DNA of 64,000 nt from Desulfovibrio sp. (GCF_009712225.1 NZ_WASP01000006.1:752816-816815), one strand, 5' to 3'; counted from the stretch's first letter, positions 18,302 to 27,043 are shown. Numbers and translations: made by a program. The notes: generated from the sequence alone by a model not told the origin.

Positions 18302-20341
18302 ATGAAGCTGAGGATGCGCAAATGTGGCACGACCAGTGCCACCCCGATGTTTCCGGCGGCCCGTACGCTGACGGCCCATGCTGTTGCGGCCTGCATGATA
18401 GCGGCCTGTTTCGTGCTGTTGGCGGCTGTACTGCCCGCCCATGCTGCCGCCAGCCAGCAGAATTCCGCCCCCAGACCAGACAGAACGTGGTTTATTGATG
18501 AAACCGGCTTCCACGCCTCGGCCCATGCCAACATGTCGTGCGCCGACTGCCACGCCGAGCAGGCCGACCACCAGCACCCACAGGCAGACAAGCTCAACAA
18601 GCCCGCCAGCACGGCATTTGATCGGGAAACCTGCCTGCAATGCCACGGCGAAGTTGAAGACAATCTGGCAAAAGGCACGCACGGCGGCAAACCGGCAATG
18701 AAAACGCAGGACTATAACAAGTGCGTTACCTGTCACAACCCGCACTATGTTCTTGCGCCAGAAGCCAGAGCCAAGGGCCTGCGCCCTGTGGGAGACATGA
18801 GTCAATCCTGCGGCGTGTGCCACAAGGCTCAGACTGATTTGCCCAAGCCAGCGCCCGATGTGGCCGCCTGTCTTTCCTGCCACGGGCTCAAAACCGGCAA
18901 GGGCATGCTTCCGGTTGGTGGAGCCTCTGATGGCCTGGCCGCTGGCGTGACCGTCTCCGCTGACAGGCCTCAGGGCGGCTCCACAACAACGTCTGTGTCC
19001 TTCAACAAAGGCAAGGAACCGCAGGGGCCAACAATGTGCCTCTCATGTCACGGGCCTGAATCAAGCTCTGCCGCGCCTGCTGCGGCCATGCCCAGAATCT
19101 CCGCCGAGGGAATGAAATCCATGACCCACGGCGACATGAACTGCCTCACCTGCCACGAGGATGCGGCACGCTACCCCCATAACAGGCAGGAGCGCGTCAA
19201 TTGCCTCACTTGCCATACAAGGCATGACGAAAAAATCATTTATGATGCCCACAGTAATGTGAGCTGCGGAGCGTGCCATCTTTCCGACGTCACCCCGGTG
19301 CTCAAGGAAGGCAAGGTTGATTTTACCGTCAATCCTGGGCCGCTTAACGTGCACTCCATGAAGCTTGCCAGCGGCACAGCCTCCTGCGTGCGCTGCCACA
19401 GCGCCGCCCCTGTCTCAACCGTGACGGGGAGCGCAGATTCTGGCGGCTCCACAAGCGGCTTTGCGGGCAACGGCAAGGTTGGCGCTGCCAACGCCGTACT
19501 GCCGCCCAAGAGCGTGCTCTGCATGGGGTGCCACGCTGCCACGTTCAGTGTGCAGGACACCCCCGGCCAGATCGGTCTTGGCGTATTTGTGCTGGTCTTT
19601 GCTGGCCTTGGGCTGTTCTGGCTCTCCAGCGCCAATCTGGGTCATGGTTCGCCGCAAAAACCTCAGACTGCTGATGCCGCAACGGGCCAAAGCCACGGCT
19701 GCCCCGCGCCGCACCAGCACGCAGACGCGGAAAACCGCTGGACTGCGCTGTGCTGCGACGTATTCTTGCAACGGCGGCTCTACAGGGAATCCCCTCTGCG
19801 CTGGGCCGTGCATGCGCTCATATTCTTCCCCTTCCTGTTCCGCTTTGTCTGGGGTCTGCTGGGTCTGACAGGTTCGCTCCTGTCGCCGGCGCAAGAATGG
19901 CCCTGGCTGCTGCTGGACAAAAACTGGGGTGCTGGTGCGTTCCTCTTTGATCTGAGCGGGCTTGCCCTGCTGCTGGGCCTGCTGCTGGCCGCCGTGCTGT
20001 GGCGGCGTGAAAAAAATGCTGCCGCGAACGCGCCGCGCCACGACTGGCTTGCGCTGTATCTGCTGCTGGGCATCACGCTGACAGGCTTTGTGCTTGAAGG
20101 CATGCGCATCACCCTCACGGGCATGCCCGAGGGCAGCGGCTATGCCTTTGCCGGTTATATTCTGGCGCTTGGATTTGCTCCGCTTGGGCAGGCGACGCTG
20201 GCGCGCGTCTACGGCTGGGGCTGGTACGCCCATGCGGTGCTGACCGCGCTGACAGTGGCTTACATGCCCTTCAGCCAGTTGCGGCACATGTTCACGGTTC
20301 CCCTGTTCCTTCTTGTTCAGACCATTCGAGGCCGCCACTAA
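18302..20341 (+). CDS. 11-heme cytochrome c fused to NarI-like membrane domain
   Basis: A 679-residue protein with a long N-terminal signal/anchor (about residues 22-50, ending AHAAA) and then eleven CXXCH heme-binding motifs (CADCH, CLQCH, CVTCH, CGVCH, CLSCH twice, CLTCH twice, CGACH, CVRCH, CMGCH) up to about residue 415. A transmembrane helix at about 420-440 and four or five more in about 500-670 follow, resembling the gamma/NarI type of cytochrome b subunit. This suggests electron exchange between the quinone pool and periplasmic hemes. It starts 10 nt after the LipB-LipA stop and is followed by the lipoyl carrier gene. Exact partner unknown. Confidence 0.85.
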   Translation: MKLRMRKCGTTSATPMFPAARTLTAHAVAACMIAACFVLLAAVLPAHAAASQQNSAPRPDRTWFIDETGFHASAHANMSCADCHAEQADHQHPQADKLNKPASTAFDRETCLQCHGEVEDNLAKGTHGGKPAMKTQDYNKCVTCHNPHYVLAPEARAKGLRPVGDMSQSCGVCHKAQTDLPKPAPDVAACLSCHGLKTGKGMLPVGGASDGLAAGVTVSADRPQGGSTTTSVSFNKGKEPQGPTMCLSCHGPESSSAAPAAAMPRISAEGMKSMTHGDMNCLTCHEDAARYPHNRQERVNCLTCHTRHDEKIIYDAHSNVSCGACHLSDVTPVLKEGKVDFTVNPGPLNVHSMKLASGTASCVRCHSAAPVSTVTGSADSGGSTSGFAGNGKVGAANAVLPPKSVLCMGCHAATFSVQDTPGQIGLGVFVLVFAGLGLFWLSSANLGHGSPQKPQTADAATGQSHGCPAPHQHADAENRWTALCCDVFLQRRLYRESPLRWAVHALIFFPFLFRFVWGLLGLTGSLLSPAQEWPWLLLDKNWGAGAFLFDLSGLALLLGLLLAAVLWRREKNAAANAPRHDWLALYLLLGITLTGFVLEGMRITLTGMPEGSGYAFAGYILALGFAPLGQATLARVYGWGWYAHAVLTALTVAYMPFSQLRHMFTVPLFLLVQTIRGRH

Positions 20342-20371
20342 GGCCTAACCCATTACATTAAGGAGATAGTC

Positions 20372-20797
20372 ATGGAAATTGCCGGATACAACATGCCCGA
20401 GGAACTGTACTACGACCAATACCACTTCTGGACCCGCGTTGACGGCGATGAACTGGTCATCGGCATGGACGACTTTGCCGAAAAGCTGGCGGGCCAGATT
20501 GTGTTTGTGCAGCTGCCCTTTGTGGGCAAGGCCGTCACCGCAGGTAAAAAGTTCGCCAAGGTGGAATCGGGCAAGTGGCTTGGCACCGTCTACAGCCCGG
20601 CCGATGGCGAAATCACAGCAGTAAACGAAGAGCTGGAGGCCAACCCCACCCTCATCAACACCGACTGCTACGGCAAGGGCTGGATGTACAGGATCAAACC
20701 CGCCGACATGAGCCAGATCAATACCCTCATTCACGGCGGCAAGGATGTTCTTGAAGCCTGGCTGCAAGAGGACATCAAGAAGTTCAAAAAGGATTAA
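20372..20797 (+). CDS. GcvH-like lipoyl carrier protein (LbpA-like)
   Basis: A 141-residue H-protein homologue: YHFWTRVDGDELVIGMDDFAEKLAG at the start of the fold, then KVESGKWLGTVYSP, where the Lys after ESG is in the lipoylation position. Canonical glycine-cleavage H proteins have ESVKA at this site; the GKW form is closer, as I recall, to lipoate-binding proteins that serve heterodisulfide-reductase-like systems. No gcvT or gcvP is nearby. The next gene, 3 nt downstream, is an HdrD-like Fe-S protein. I infer an electron or sulfur carrier rather than glycine cleavage. Confidence 0.8.
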   Translation: MEIAGYNMPEELYYDQYHFWTRVDGDELVIGMDDFAEKLAGQIVFVQLPFVGKAVTAGKKFAKVESGKWLGTVYSPADGEITAVNEELEANPTLINTDCYGKGWMYRIKPADMSQINTLIHGGKDVLEAWLQEDIKKFKKD

Positions 20798-20800
20798 ATC

Positions 20801-22072
20801 ATGCGTCACACAGCATTCAGCATACGACAGCGCATGGCGCTCGACGCCTGCACCGAATGCGGGCAGTGCCTGACCGTGTGCCCGGCGGTGGCGGCATCGG
20901 GCGATGCGGATCTTTCGGCTCAGGTGCGCATGGACAACCTGAAAAAGCTCTTGCGTGACCGTAATTTCTTCTGGCGGGCTCTTGGCGAGGTGCTGGGGCG
21001 CGAACCTGTGGCCACGCCGGAGCGCCTCAAGGAATACGGCACTTCGGTGTTCCGCTGTTCGCTCTGCGGTGATTGCGAAGAGGTATGCCCAGCTGGCCTG
21101 CCCCTCAAGGATCTGTGGCTCGCTCTGCGCGAAGAACTTTCGCGCACGGGCGATGCCCCGGAAAAAATCCGCATGATCCGCACCAACCTTGAAGACAGCC
21201 ACAACGTCTTTGCCGAAGACAATGACGAACGTGGCGACTGGGTAGACGACATGCGCAAGCCCCCCAAGGGAGGCGGCCAGAAAGCCAAGGCCGAAGTGGT
21301 CTATTTTACGGGCTGCGTGGGCGCGTATTTTCCGCTGGCACAAAAAATCCCCATGGCCTTTGTGGAAATTCTGGAAGCCGCAGGCGTGGATTTTACCATC
21401 ATGGCTGGCGATGAATGGTGCTGTGGCTTTCCCCTTGTGGGCTCGGGCCAGAGTGCCGACCTGCCCGCCATCATCAGGCATAACGTAGAGGCGGTAAAGG
21501 CGCGGGGCGCACGCAAGGTCGTGTTTACCTGCCCCTCCTGCTACCAGATCTGGCGTGAATCCTACCCGCCGGAATTTGAGCTGGCGCATGCCTCTGAAAT
21601 GGTCATGCAGCTTGTGCTTGAAAACAGGCTGCCCCTTGGCGAGCTGCTCATGACAGTGACCTACCACGACCCCTGCGATCTGGGGCGCGGCGGGCGCGTG
21701 TTTGACGAGCCGCGCGAGGTCATGGCGCGTATTCCCGGCCTCAAGGTTGTGGAAATGGAGCATAACCGGAGGCACTGCCTGTGCTGCGGTGGCGGCGGAA
21801 ACCTGGAAATGATCGACCCCGATCTTTCGGCGGCCATGTCCAGGCGCAAGGTTGAAGAAGCCGTGCGCACCGGAGCGCAGGCCATTGTTACCAACTGCCA
21901 GCAGTGCGTGCGCACCATGACCACCTATGCCAAACGCAACAAGGTAAACATAGAAGTGCTGGACATGAGCCAGCTTGTGGCACGCTCGCTCCAGGCGCAC
22001 GCCAGTGAAGCAAAAGCCAAAGCCGACAGCGCGGCACAAGCAGTTCATGCGGGAACGTCAGCGCAGGCATAG
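20801..22072 (+). CDS. HdrD/GlpC-like Fe-S protein with two CCG domains
   Basis: A 423-residue protein with two N-terminal [4Fe-4S] ferredoxin motifs (CTECGQCLTVCP near residue 17 and CSLCGDCEEVCP near residue 90) and two cysteine-rich CCG domains (GDEWCCGFP and HCLCCGGGGN) as in the heterodisulfide reductase subunits HdrB/HdrD. These domains bind clusters that reduce or form disulfides or pass electrons to quinones. No transmembrane segment is visible; the tail is Ala-rich. It directly follows the lipoyl carrier gene (3-nt gap), so the dithiol of that carrier is a reasonable substrate. This pairing is inference. Confidence 0.85.
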   Translation: MRHTAFSIRQRMALDACTECGQCLTVCPAVAASGDADLSAQVRMDNLKKLLRDRNFFWRALGEVLGREPVATPERLKEYGTSVFRCSLCGDCEEVCPAGLPLKDLWLALREELSRTGDAPEKIRMIRTNLEDSHNVFAEDNDERGDWVDDMRKPPKGGGQKAKAEVVYFTGCVGAYFPLAQKIPMAFVEILEAAGVDFTIMAGDEWCCGFPLVGSGQSADLPAIIRHNVEAVKARGARKVVFTCPSCYQIWRESYPPEFELAHASEMVMQLVLENRLPLGELLMTVTYHDPCDLGRGGRVFDEPREVMARIPGLKVVEMEHNRRHCLCCGGGGNLEMIDPDLSAAMSRRKVEEAVRTGAQAIVTNCQQCVRTMTTYAKRNKVNIEVLDMSQLVARSLQAHASEAKAKADSAAQAVHAGTSAQA

Positions 22073-22082
22073 TGCGCTGACG
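22056..22082 (+). other. Hairpin overlapping the HdrD-like stop codon
   Basis: CGTCAGCGCA and TGCGCTGACG form a perfect 10-bp stem with a 7-nt loop that spans the stop codon. No T run follows. It may act as an mRNA 3' protection element or a partial terminator before the lipoate ligase gene 120 nt downstream. Confidence 0.5.
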
Positions 22083-22201
22083 ACACAGCGACATACTCGC
22101 CGGGCAGTGCAGGAATAACAAAACGCAGCACAAACTGGGTGTAGACGCGGAAAGGGCAACCCGGACCGCAAGAGGCGCAGACACCCCATCAGGAGGCGCA
22201 C

Positions 22202-23782
22202 ATGCAGTGGCGATTGCTCGATTTGCCGCCGCTTACGGCGGCGGAAAACATGGCTCTTGACGAGGTGCTGCTTGAAATTCGCGGTAGTGGCCGCTCACAG
22301 GACACATTGCGTTTTTTGCAGTTCAAGCCCGCAACAGTACTGGTGGGTTTTCATCAATCCATTCAGGAAGAAATACGCCTTTCCTACTGCCGCGAGCAGG
22401 GAATCGACATCAACCGCCGTATCACGGGCGGGGGCGGCCTGCTGTTTGATGAAAACCAGATTGGCTGGGAACTCATCTGCGACAAAGCCTTTTTTGGCGT
22501 GGGTATTCCCAATGCCAACCTGTTCCGCCGCCTGTGCGAGCCTACCGTCACGGCCCTGCGCGGCATGGACATTGACGCGGCGTTTCGCCCCCGCAACGAC
22601 ATAGAAGTGGCAGGCCGCAAAATATCAGGCACTGGCGGCACGGACTGCGATGCGGCCTTTCTGTTCCAGGGTACGCTGCTGGTGGATTTTGACGTGGAAA
22701 CCATGCTCAAATGCCTGCGCGTGCCAGTGGAAAAGCTGAAAGCCAAGGAAATTGATTCCGTCAAAAAGCGTGTGACCTGCCTGGCGTGGGAGCTCGGGCG
22801 CGTACCCGCCAGCGCCGATATCAAGGCTGCCCTTGCTGATGCCTTTGAGCGGCACATGGGCATAAACCTTGTGCCCGGCGGCCTGACCGCCGAGGAAGAA
22901 GACCTGCTGGCCGAACGGCTGCCCTATTTTCAGTCGCAGGAATGGATAGACATGGTGCGCCCCACCTATGAAAAAACAGAGGTGGTGCAAGGCGCGCGCA
23001 AATCACCCTATGGTCTCGTGCGCGTGACCATGCAGCTCAACATGACGCGCCGAATGCTTAAAAACGTGTTTATTACCGGAGATTTCCTGTCTTTTCCCGC
23101 GCGCGCCCTCTTTGACCTTGAGGCTGCCCTGCGCGGCCAGCCCCTGAATGAAGAACATCTCTGCGGCATCGTCCATGACTTTTTCAACGAGGGACACATA
23201 GCCATACCCGACATGAATGCGGAAGACATCTGCATTCCCTTGCGCATGGCCATGGAAAAAGCCGCCATTGCCCGCCACGGCATACCCATTGAGCACTGCA
23301 ACCGCATCTTCACCACCAACGGCAATTTTGATCAGGTGCTGGCCGCCGGGCCGCAAGCCCTGCTGCTGCCCTACTGCGCCAAACTCAAGGACTGTGACCT
23401 CCGCTTTACCAGGGCCTGCCGCGCCTGCGGCGAATGTTCCGTGGGTGAAGCCTGGACTCTAGGGCATGAGCGCAAACTGCGCACGGTCTGCATAACCAAC
23501 TTTGAGCATCTTATGGAAGAACTGGGCAAGCTCAAGGGGCAAGGCGTTCCCGCCTTTATCGGCTGCTGCTGCCAGCCCTTCTACATCAAGCATGCGGAAG
23601 ATTTCGACCGCATGGGCCTGCCCGGAATTCTCATCGATATAGAAGATACCACCTGCTACGAGTTGGACCAAAGTGAAGCCGCCCATCAGGGGCAGTTCCG
23701 CAGCCAGACAAGACTGAACATGCCCCTGCTGCACTCCATTTTGCGCGTGGCGCAGCAGGCGCAAGGTTATGACGGGAGGTAG
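22202..23782 (+). CDS. Lipoate-protein ligase (LplA-LplB type) fused to DUF116
   Basis: A 526-residue protein with three parts. Residues 1-245 are an LplA-type ligase with RRITGGGGLLFDENQIGW and GRKISGTGGTD (catalytic Lys region). Residues about 250-365 match the accessory C-terminal LplB domain (ARKSPYGLVRV...FITGDFLSFP). Residues about 375-520 are Cys-rich (PYCAKLKDC, CRACGEC, GCCCQP) as in DUF116. It corresponds to the sLpl(AB) ligase of the LipS1/LipS2 lipoate pathway, with DUF116 added. AGGAGG lies just upstream of ATG 22202. It would load the carrier protein with octanoate or lipoate. Confidence 0.8.
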   Translation: MQWRLLDLPPLTAAENMALDEVLLEIRGSGRSQDTLRFLQFKPATVLVGFHQSIQEEIRLSYCREQGIDINRRITGGGGLLFDENQIGWELICDKAFFGVGIPNANLFRRLCEPTVTALRGMDIDAAFRPRNDIEVAGRKISGTGGTDCDAAFLFQGTLLVDFDVETMLKCLRVPVEKLKAKEIDSVKKRVTCLAWELGRVPASADIKAALADAFERHMGINLVPGGLTAEEEDLLAERLPYFQSQEWIDMVRPTYEKTEVVQGARKSPYGLVRVTMQLNMTRRMLKNVFITGDFLSFPARALFDLEAALRGQPLNEEHLCGIVHDFFNEGHIAIPDMNAEDICIPLRMAMEKAAIARHGIPIEHCNRIFTTNGNFDQVLAAGPQALLLPYCAKLKDCDLRFTRACRACGECSVGEAWTLGHERKLRTVCITNFEHLMEELGKLKGQGVPAFIGCCCQPFYIKHAEDFDRMGLPGILIDIEDTTCYELDQSEAAHQGQFRSQTRLNMPLLHSILRVAQQAQGYDGR

Positions 23783-23786
23783 ACCC

Positions 23787-24857
23787 ATGCGCGTACTCAA
23801 CTGCGATGTTCTTGTGGTTGGCGGCGGCCCCGCCGGGTCAAGCGCCGCGCGGGCGGCTGCTCTGGCCGGGGCTTCCGTAATTGTTGCCGAGCGGCGGCGC
23901 ATAGTGGGCAGGCCCGTGCGCTGCGCGGAATACATCCCGGCCATGCTGGTTGGTCAGGCCAATGTGGGGGACGAATATATCGTGCAGCGCACAACAGGCA
24001 TGCGCAGTTTTCTGCATGGCCGCTGCATACAGGATATGAGCGCCCCCGGCTGCGTGATTGACAGGGAAATGTTTGATCAGGCTCTGGCCCGCGCCGCCGT
24101 GAGCAGCGGCGCAAGGATTCTTCCCGGCCACGGCGCTGTTGGCCGCGAAGGCGGCGCGGGCGGCAAAGTGCTGCTGTCCGCGCCGAACAGCGCCACTGTG
24201 GGCGTGTCGGCCAAGGTGGTTATCGGGGCCGATGGCCCTGTTTCGCGCGTAGCGCGCTGGCTGGGGCTGCCCCGCCCGCACTGCCTGCCGTCCATTCAAG
24301 TGCGCCTGCCCCTGCTGGAACCACTGGAACACACCCATATCTATTTTGATGAAAGTATCCACGCTGGCTATGCCTGGGTTTTCCCCAAGGGCAATGTGGC
24401 AAACGTCGGCCTTGGCATGCTGTCCCCCCCAGGCACTCCGGGCCTGCGCTGGGCGTTGCGGCGCTTTGTGCGCGGCATGGCCGGGCTTGGCCTTGTGGCC
24501 GACAGACCGCTGGGCCTCACAGGCGGCTGGATACCCGCAGGATCGCCCCGCCCTTGCGTGTACGGCGATACTGTGCTTGCAGGCGATGCCGCAGGGCACA
24601 CCCATCCCATCACAGGGGCCGGCATTTTTCAGGCTGTGGTGGGCGGCGAAATGGCTGGCCGCTGGGCCGCCAAGGCAGTTCTGGAAGGGGATCTGGCCCT
24701 TCTGCTAGGCTACGAGGAAGAATGGGCCGATTTTTACGGTGACGCCTTGTCGCATGCGCACCAGCGTCGCCTTTTATGGGAGGCGCACACAGGCTCGCTC
24801 GACAAAGCCATCAACAGATTCTGGATAGGATTCAGGGAATACTATGCTGCAAGCTGA
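23787..24857 (+). CDS. LipT-like FAD oxidoreductase (geranylgeranyl reductase family)
   Basis: A 356-residue flavoprotein starting at ATG 23787 with GGGAGGT six bases upstream. N-terminal FAD fingerprint VVGGGPAGSSAARAA, then ERRRIVGRPVRCAEYI, an internal VVIGADGPVSRVARW, and GDAAGHTHPITGAG in the third FAD motif, as in geranylgeranyl-reductase-type enzymes. In the LipS1/LipS2 lipoate pathway a protein of this family (LipT) is thought to supply electrons to the radical SAM sulfur-insertion enzymes. The 14-nt overlap with the following radical SAM gene and the upstream ligase gene support that job over lipid reduction. Confidence 0.75.
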   Translation: MRVLNCDVLVVGGGPAGSSAARAAALAGASVIVAERRRIVGRPVRCAEYIPAMLVGQANVGDEYIVQRTTGMRSFLHGRCIQDMSAPGCVIDREMFDQALARAAVSSGARILPGHGAVGREGGAGGKVLLSAPNSATVGVSAKVVIGADGPVSRVARWLGLPRPHCLPSIQVRLPLLEPLEHTHIYFDESIHAGYAWVFPKGNVANVGLGMLSPPGTPGLRWALRRFVRGMAGLGLVADRPLGLTGGWIPAGSPRPCVYGDTVLAGDAAGHTHPITGAGIFQAVVGGEMAGRWAAKAVLEGDLALLLGYEEEWADFYGDALSHAHQRRLLWEAHTGSLDKAINRFWIGFREYYAAS

Positions 24858-25881
24858 AGAATCCTGCGGAAATTCCGCCACTGGAACATACGGCGGCTAC
24901 TATTCATCGTGGTCGGCAGATATCCCCCCTGAACTGCGGTGGGATAGTGCGCGGCTTAATGAAGCGCGTGAACTTTCGTGGAAAATCCACGGCAAAAAAA
25001 TACTGTTCTTTCTGCCCGGCATGTACGTGCGTGACGGCGTTCAGGGCCAGTACCCGGCACTTTCCATCACCGGGGCCGACTGCCGCCAGCAATGCGCCCA
25101 CTGCGGCGGCAAGCTGCTGCTCAATATGCCTGACGTCAGCTCCCCCCAGCGGCTGCTGCAAAAATGCCGCGATCTTGTGGCGCAGGGTGCGCAGGGGGTG
25201 TTACTTTCCGGCGGCTGCAACGGTCGCGGGCAAGTGCCGTGGCAGGATTTTACCGACACCATTGCGGCCATAAAGCAGGAAACCGGGCTCTACATTTCCG
25301 TACACTGCGGCATGGTGGACGATCGCGCGGCTCTGGCCCTGCGTCGGGCTGGCGTGGATCAAGCCCTGCTTGACGTTATTGGCAGCGAAAAGACCTATGC
25401 CAGCGTTTATCATCTGCCGGACGGCCCCCAACTGCTGGAACAAAGCCTTGAAGCTCTGGCTGCGGCAGAGCTGCCCGTGGTTCCACATATTGTGGCAGGG
25501 CTGCATTTTGGGCGGTTTGCGGGCGAAAACCACGCGCTGGAAATTCTGGCGCGCCACCCGCCCGAGCTGCTGGTGATCGTGGCCTATATGAATCTTGCCG
25601 GAACAGTCATGGAAAACGTGCGCCAGCCAGACCCGCGCGGCGTGTGCGGGCTTGTGATCCGCGCGCGCGAGCTTATGCCGCAAAGCCAGATAAGCCTTGG
25701 CTGCGCCCGCCCGAGGCAGGACGCAAGTGCGCTGGAAGTTCTTTCGCTACGGGCAGGCATCAACCGGATGGCCCTGCCCTCGCACGAGGCCGCCGCACTG
25801 GCGGCCCGCATGGGATTACAGGCAGAATTTCGCAAAACATGCTGCTCGGTGCTGCTGGGCGAAGGAACAAAGGGCTGGTAG
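24844..25881 (+). CDS. Radical SAM protein, LipS1/LipS2-like lipoyl synthase subunit
   Basis: A 345-residue radical SAM enzyme. The cluster motif CRQQCAHC is at about residue 79 after LSITGAD, and a SAM-site LSGGCNGRG follows. Its start ATG 24844 overlaps the end of the LipT-like gene, with AGGGA upstream. Together with the next radical SAM gene it is expected to insert the two sulfur atoms of lipoate in the alternative (LipS1/LipS2) pathway. I cannot decide from sequence alone which of the two is LipS1. Further cysteines near the end (CSVLLGEG region, residue about 337) may bind an auxiliary cluster. Confidence 0.72.
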   Translation: MLQAEESCGNSATGTYGGYYSSWSADIPPELRWDSARLNEARELSWKIHGKKILFFLPGMYVRDGVQGQYPALSITGADCRQQCAHCGGKLLLNMPDVSSPQRLLQKCRDLVAQGAQGVLLSGGCNGRGQVPWQDFTDTIAAIKQETGLYISVHCGMVDDRAALALRRAGVDQALLDVIGSEKTYASVYHLPDGPQLLEQSLEALAAAELPVVPHIVAGLHFGRFAGENHALEILARHPPELLVIVAYMNLAGTVMENVRQPDPRGVCGLVIRARELMPQSQISLGCARPRQDASALEVLSLRAGINRMALPSHEAAALAARMGLQAEFRKTCCSVLLGEGTKGW

Positions 25882-25954
25882 CCACCGCCGCCAGGCCTGC
25901 ATGAGTGTTACTTGCAACAACACTTGCCGCAATAACTTTTGCTGGAGACAACAT

Positions 25955-27043
25955 ATGAGCCAAGCCACCCAACTTGAGAACCAATGCCCGCCCTGCTGGC
26001 AGCAAACCCAGCCCCAAAGCCCCAAGGTTGCGCGCATGAGCCTTGCCGCAGCCATGACGCTCGACTTCGCCCCGGGATCCTTCTACCGCAACGCCTGCCT
26101 TTCGTGCATTAATCTGCTGCTGACCTACCGCTCGGGCTGTGCGGCCAAGTGCGCCTACTGCGGCCTTTCGGGTGCCAAAGAAAAGAAGGAAAGCTCGAGC
26201 AAAAGCTTTATTCGCGTGACATGGCCCGCGTTCGCAGTTGATGAAATTGTGGCGGGCATTGTGCGGCGTCAGGAGCGCGTAAAGCGCATCTGCATTTCCA
26301 TGCTCACCAACAGCCGCGCCCCGCGTGACGCAGCCGAGATATGCCGCCGATTGCGGCAAACCATCGACATCCCCGTTTCAATGCTGGTTTCACCCACCAT
26401 CCTTACCCACAGAAACCTTGAAGAACTGCACGAAGCCGGAGCGGACAAGATCGGCGTAGCCATTGACCTTGCCACACCCGAGCTGTTTGACCACTATCGC
26501 GGTTCAGGTGTCGGCGGCCCGCACTCGTGGAAGCGCTACTGGCAGTGCCTTGGCGAAAGTCTGGACATATTTGGCAAAGGAATGGCCGGGGCGCACTTTA
26601 TGGTGGGCATGGGCGAAACCGAGCAGGACATGTGCCGCGCCATGCAGCGAGTGCACGACATGGGCGGCAACACGCATCTGTTTTCGTTTTTTCCCGAAGG
26701 GGGGTCGCCTCTGGTGCACCGCCTGCCGCCGCCCATTGACCAGTACCGCCGCATTCAGCTGGCGCGCTGGCTCATCGACAACGACCACGCCCACGAACGG
26801 TTATTCACCTATAGCGACCGTCGCGCCCTCACGGGATACGGCCTCTCCAAGGGCGATCTGGATGCAGTCATTGACACGGGCGAGCCGTTCCGCACCTGCG
26901 GCTGCACCGGGCGAGATGGAGAGGTGGCCTGCAACCGCCCCTACGCCAACTCCCGTCCCGGGCCGGGAATACGCAACTACCCCTTCAAGCCAGAAGAGGC
27001 AGATGTACGCCACATCCGCCTACAGATGGGCTTGCCTGCCTGA
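25955..27043 (+). CDS. Radical SAM protein, second LipS1/LipS2-like subunit
   Basis: A 362-residue radical SAM enzyme starting at ATG 25955 (GGAG seven bases upstream); an in-frame extension into the preceding gene is rejected. The cluster motif CAAKCAYCGLSG is at about residue 65. A C-terminal pair CGCTGRDGEVAC may hold an auxiliary cluster, as required for sulfur insertion. It follows the first radical SAM gene by 73 nt. The fold resembles biotin-synthase-like enzymes. The lipoate role is inferred from the gene set (ligase, flavoprotein, two radical SAM proteins, lipoyl carrier). Confidence 0.72.
   Translation: MSQATQLENQCPPCWQQTQPQSPKVARMSLAAAMTLDFAPGSFYRNACLSCINLLLTYRSGCAAKCAYCGLSGAKEKKESSSKSFIRVTWPAFAVDEIVAGIVRRQERVKRICISMLTNSRAPRDAAEICRRLRQTIDIPVSMLVSPTILTHRNLEELHEAGADKIGVAIDLATPELFDHYRGSGVGGPHSWKRYWQCLGESLDIFGKGMAGAHFMVGMGETEQDMCRAMQRVHDMGGNTHLFSFFPEGGSPLVHRLPPPIDQYRRIQLARWLIDNDHAHERLFTYSDRRALTGYGLSKGDLDAVIDTGEPFRTCGCTGRDGEVACNRPYANSRPGPGIRNYPFKPEEADVRHIRLQMGLPA

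Noticed and set aside
20372..20797. Assignment as glycine-cleavage H protein
   Set aside because: No gcvT or gcvP is nearby, the attachment motif is ESGKW rather than ESVKA, and its neighbours are an HdrD-like protein and a cytochrome.
20345..22048. 567-codon minus-strand frame opposite the GcvH-like and HdrD-like genes
   Set aside because: It is antisense to two genes with strong Fe-S and lipoyl motifs; it results from high GC at third positions.
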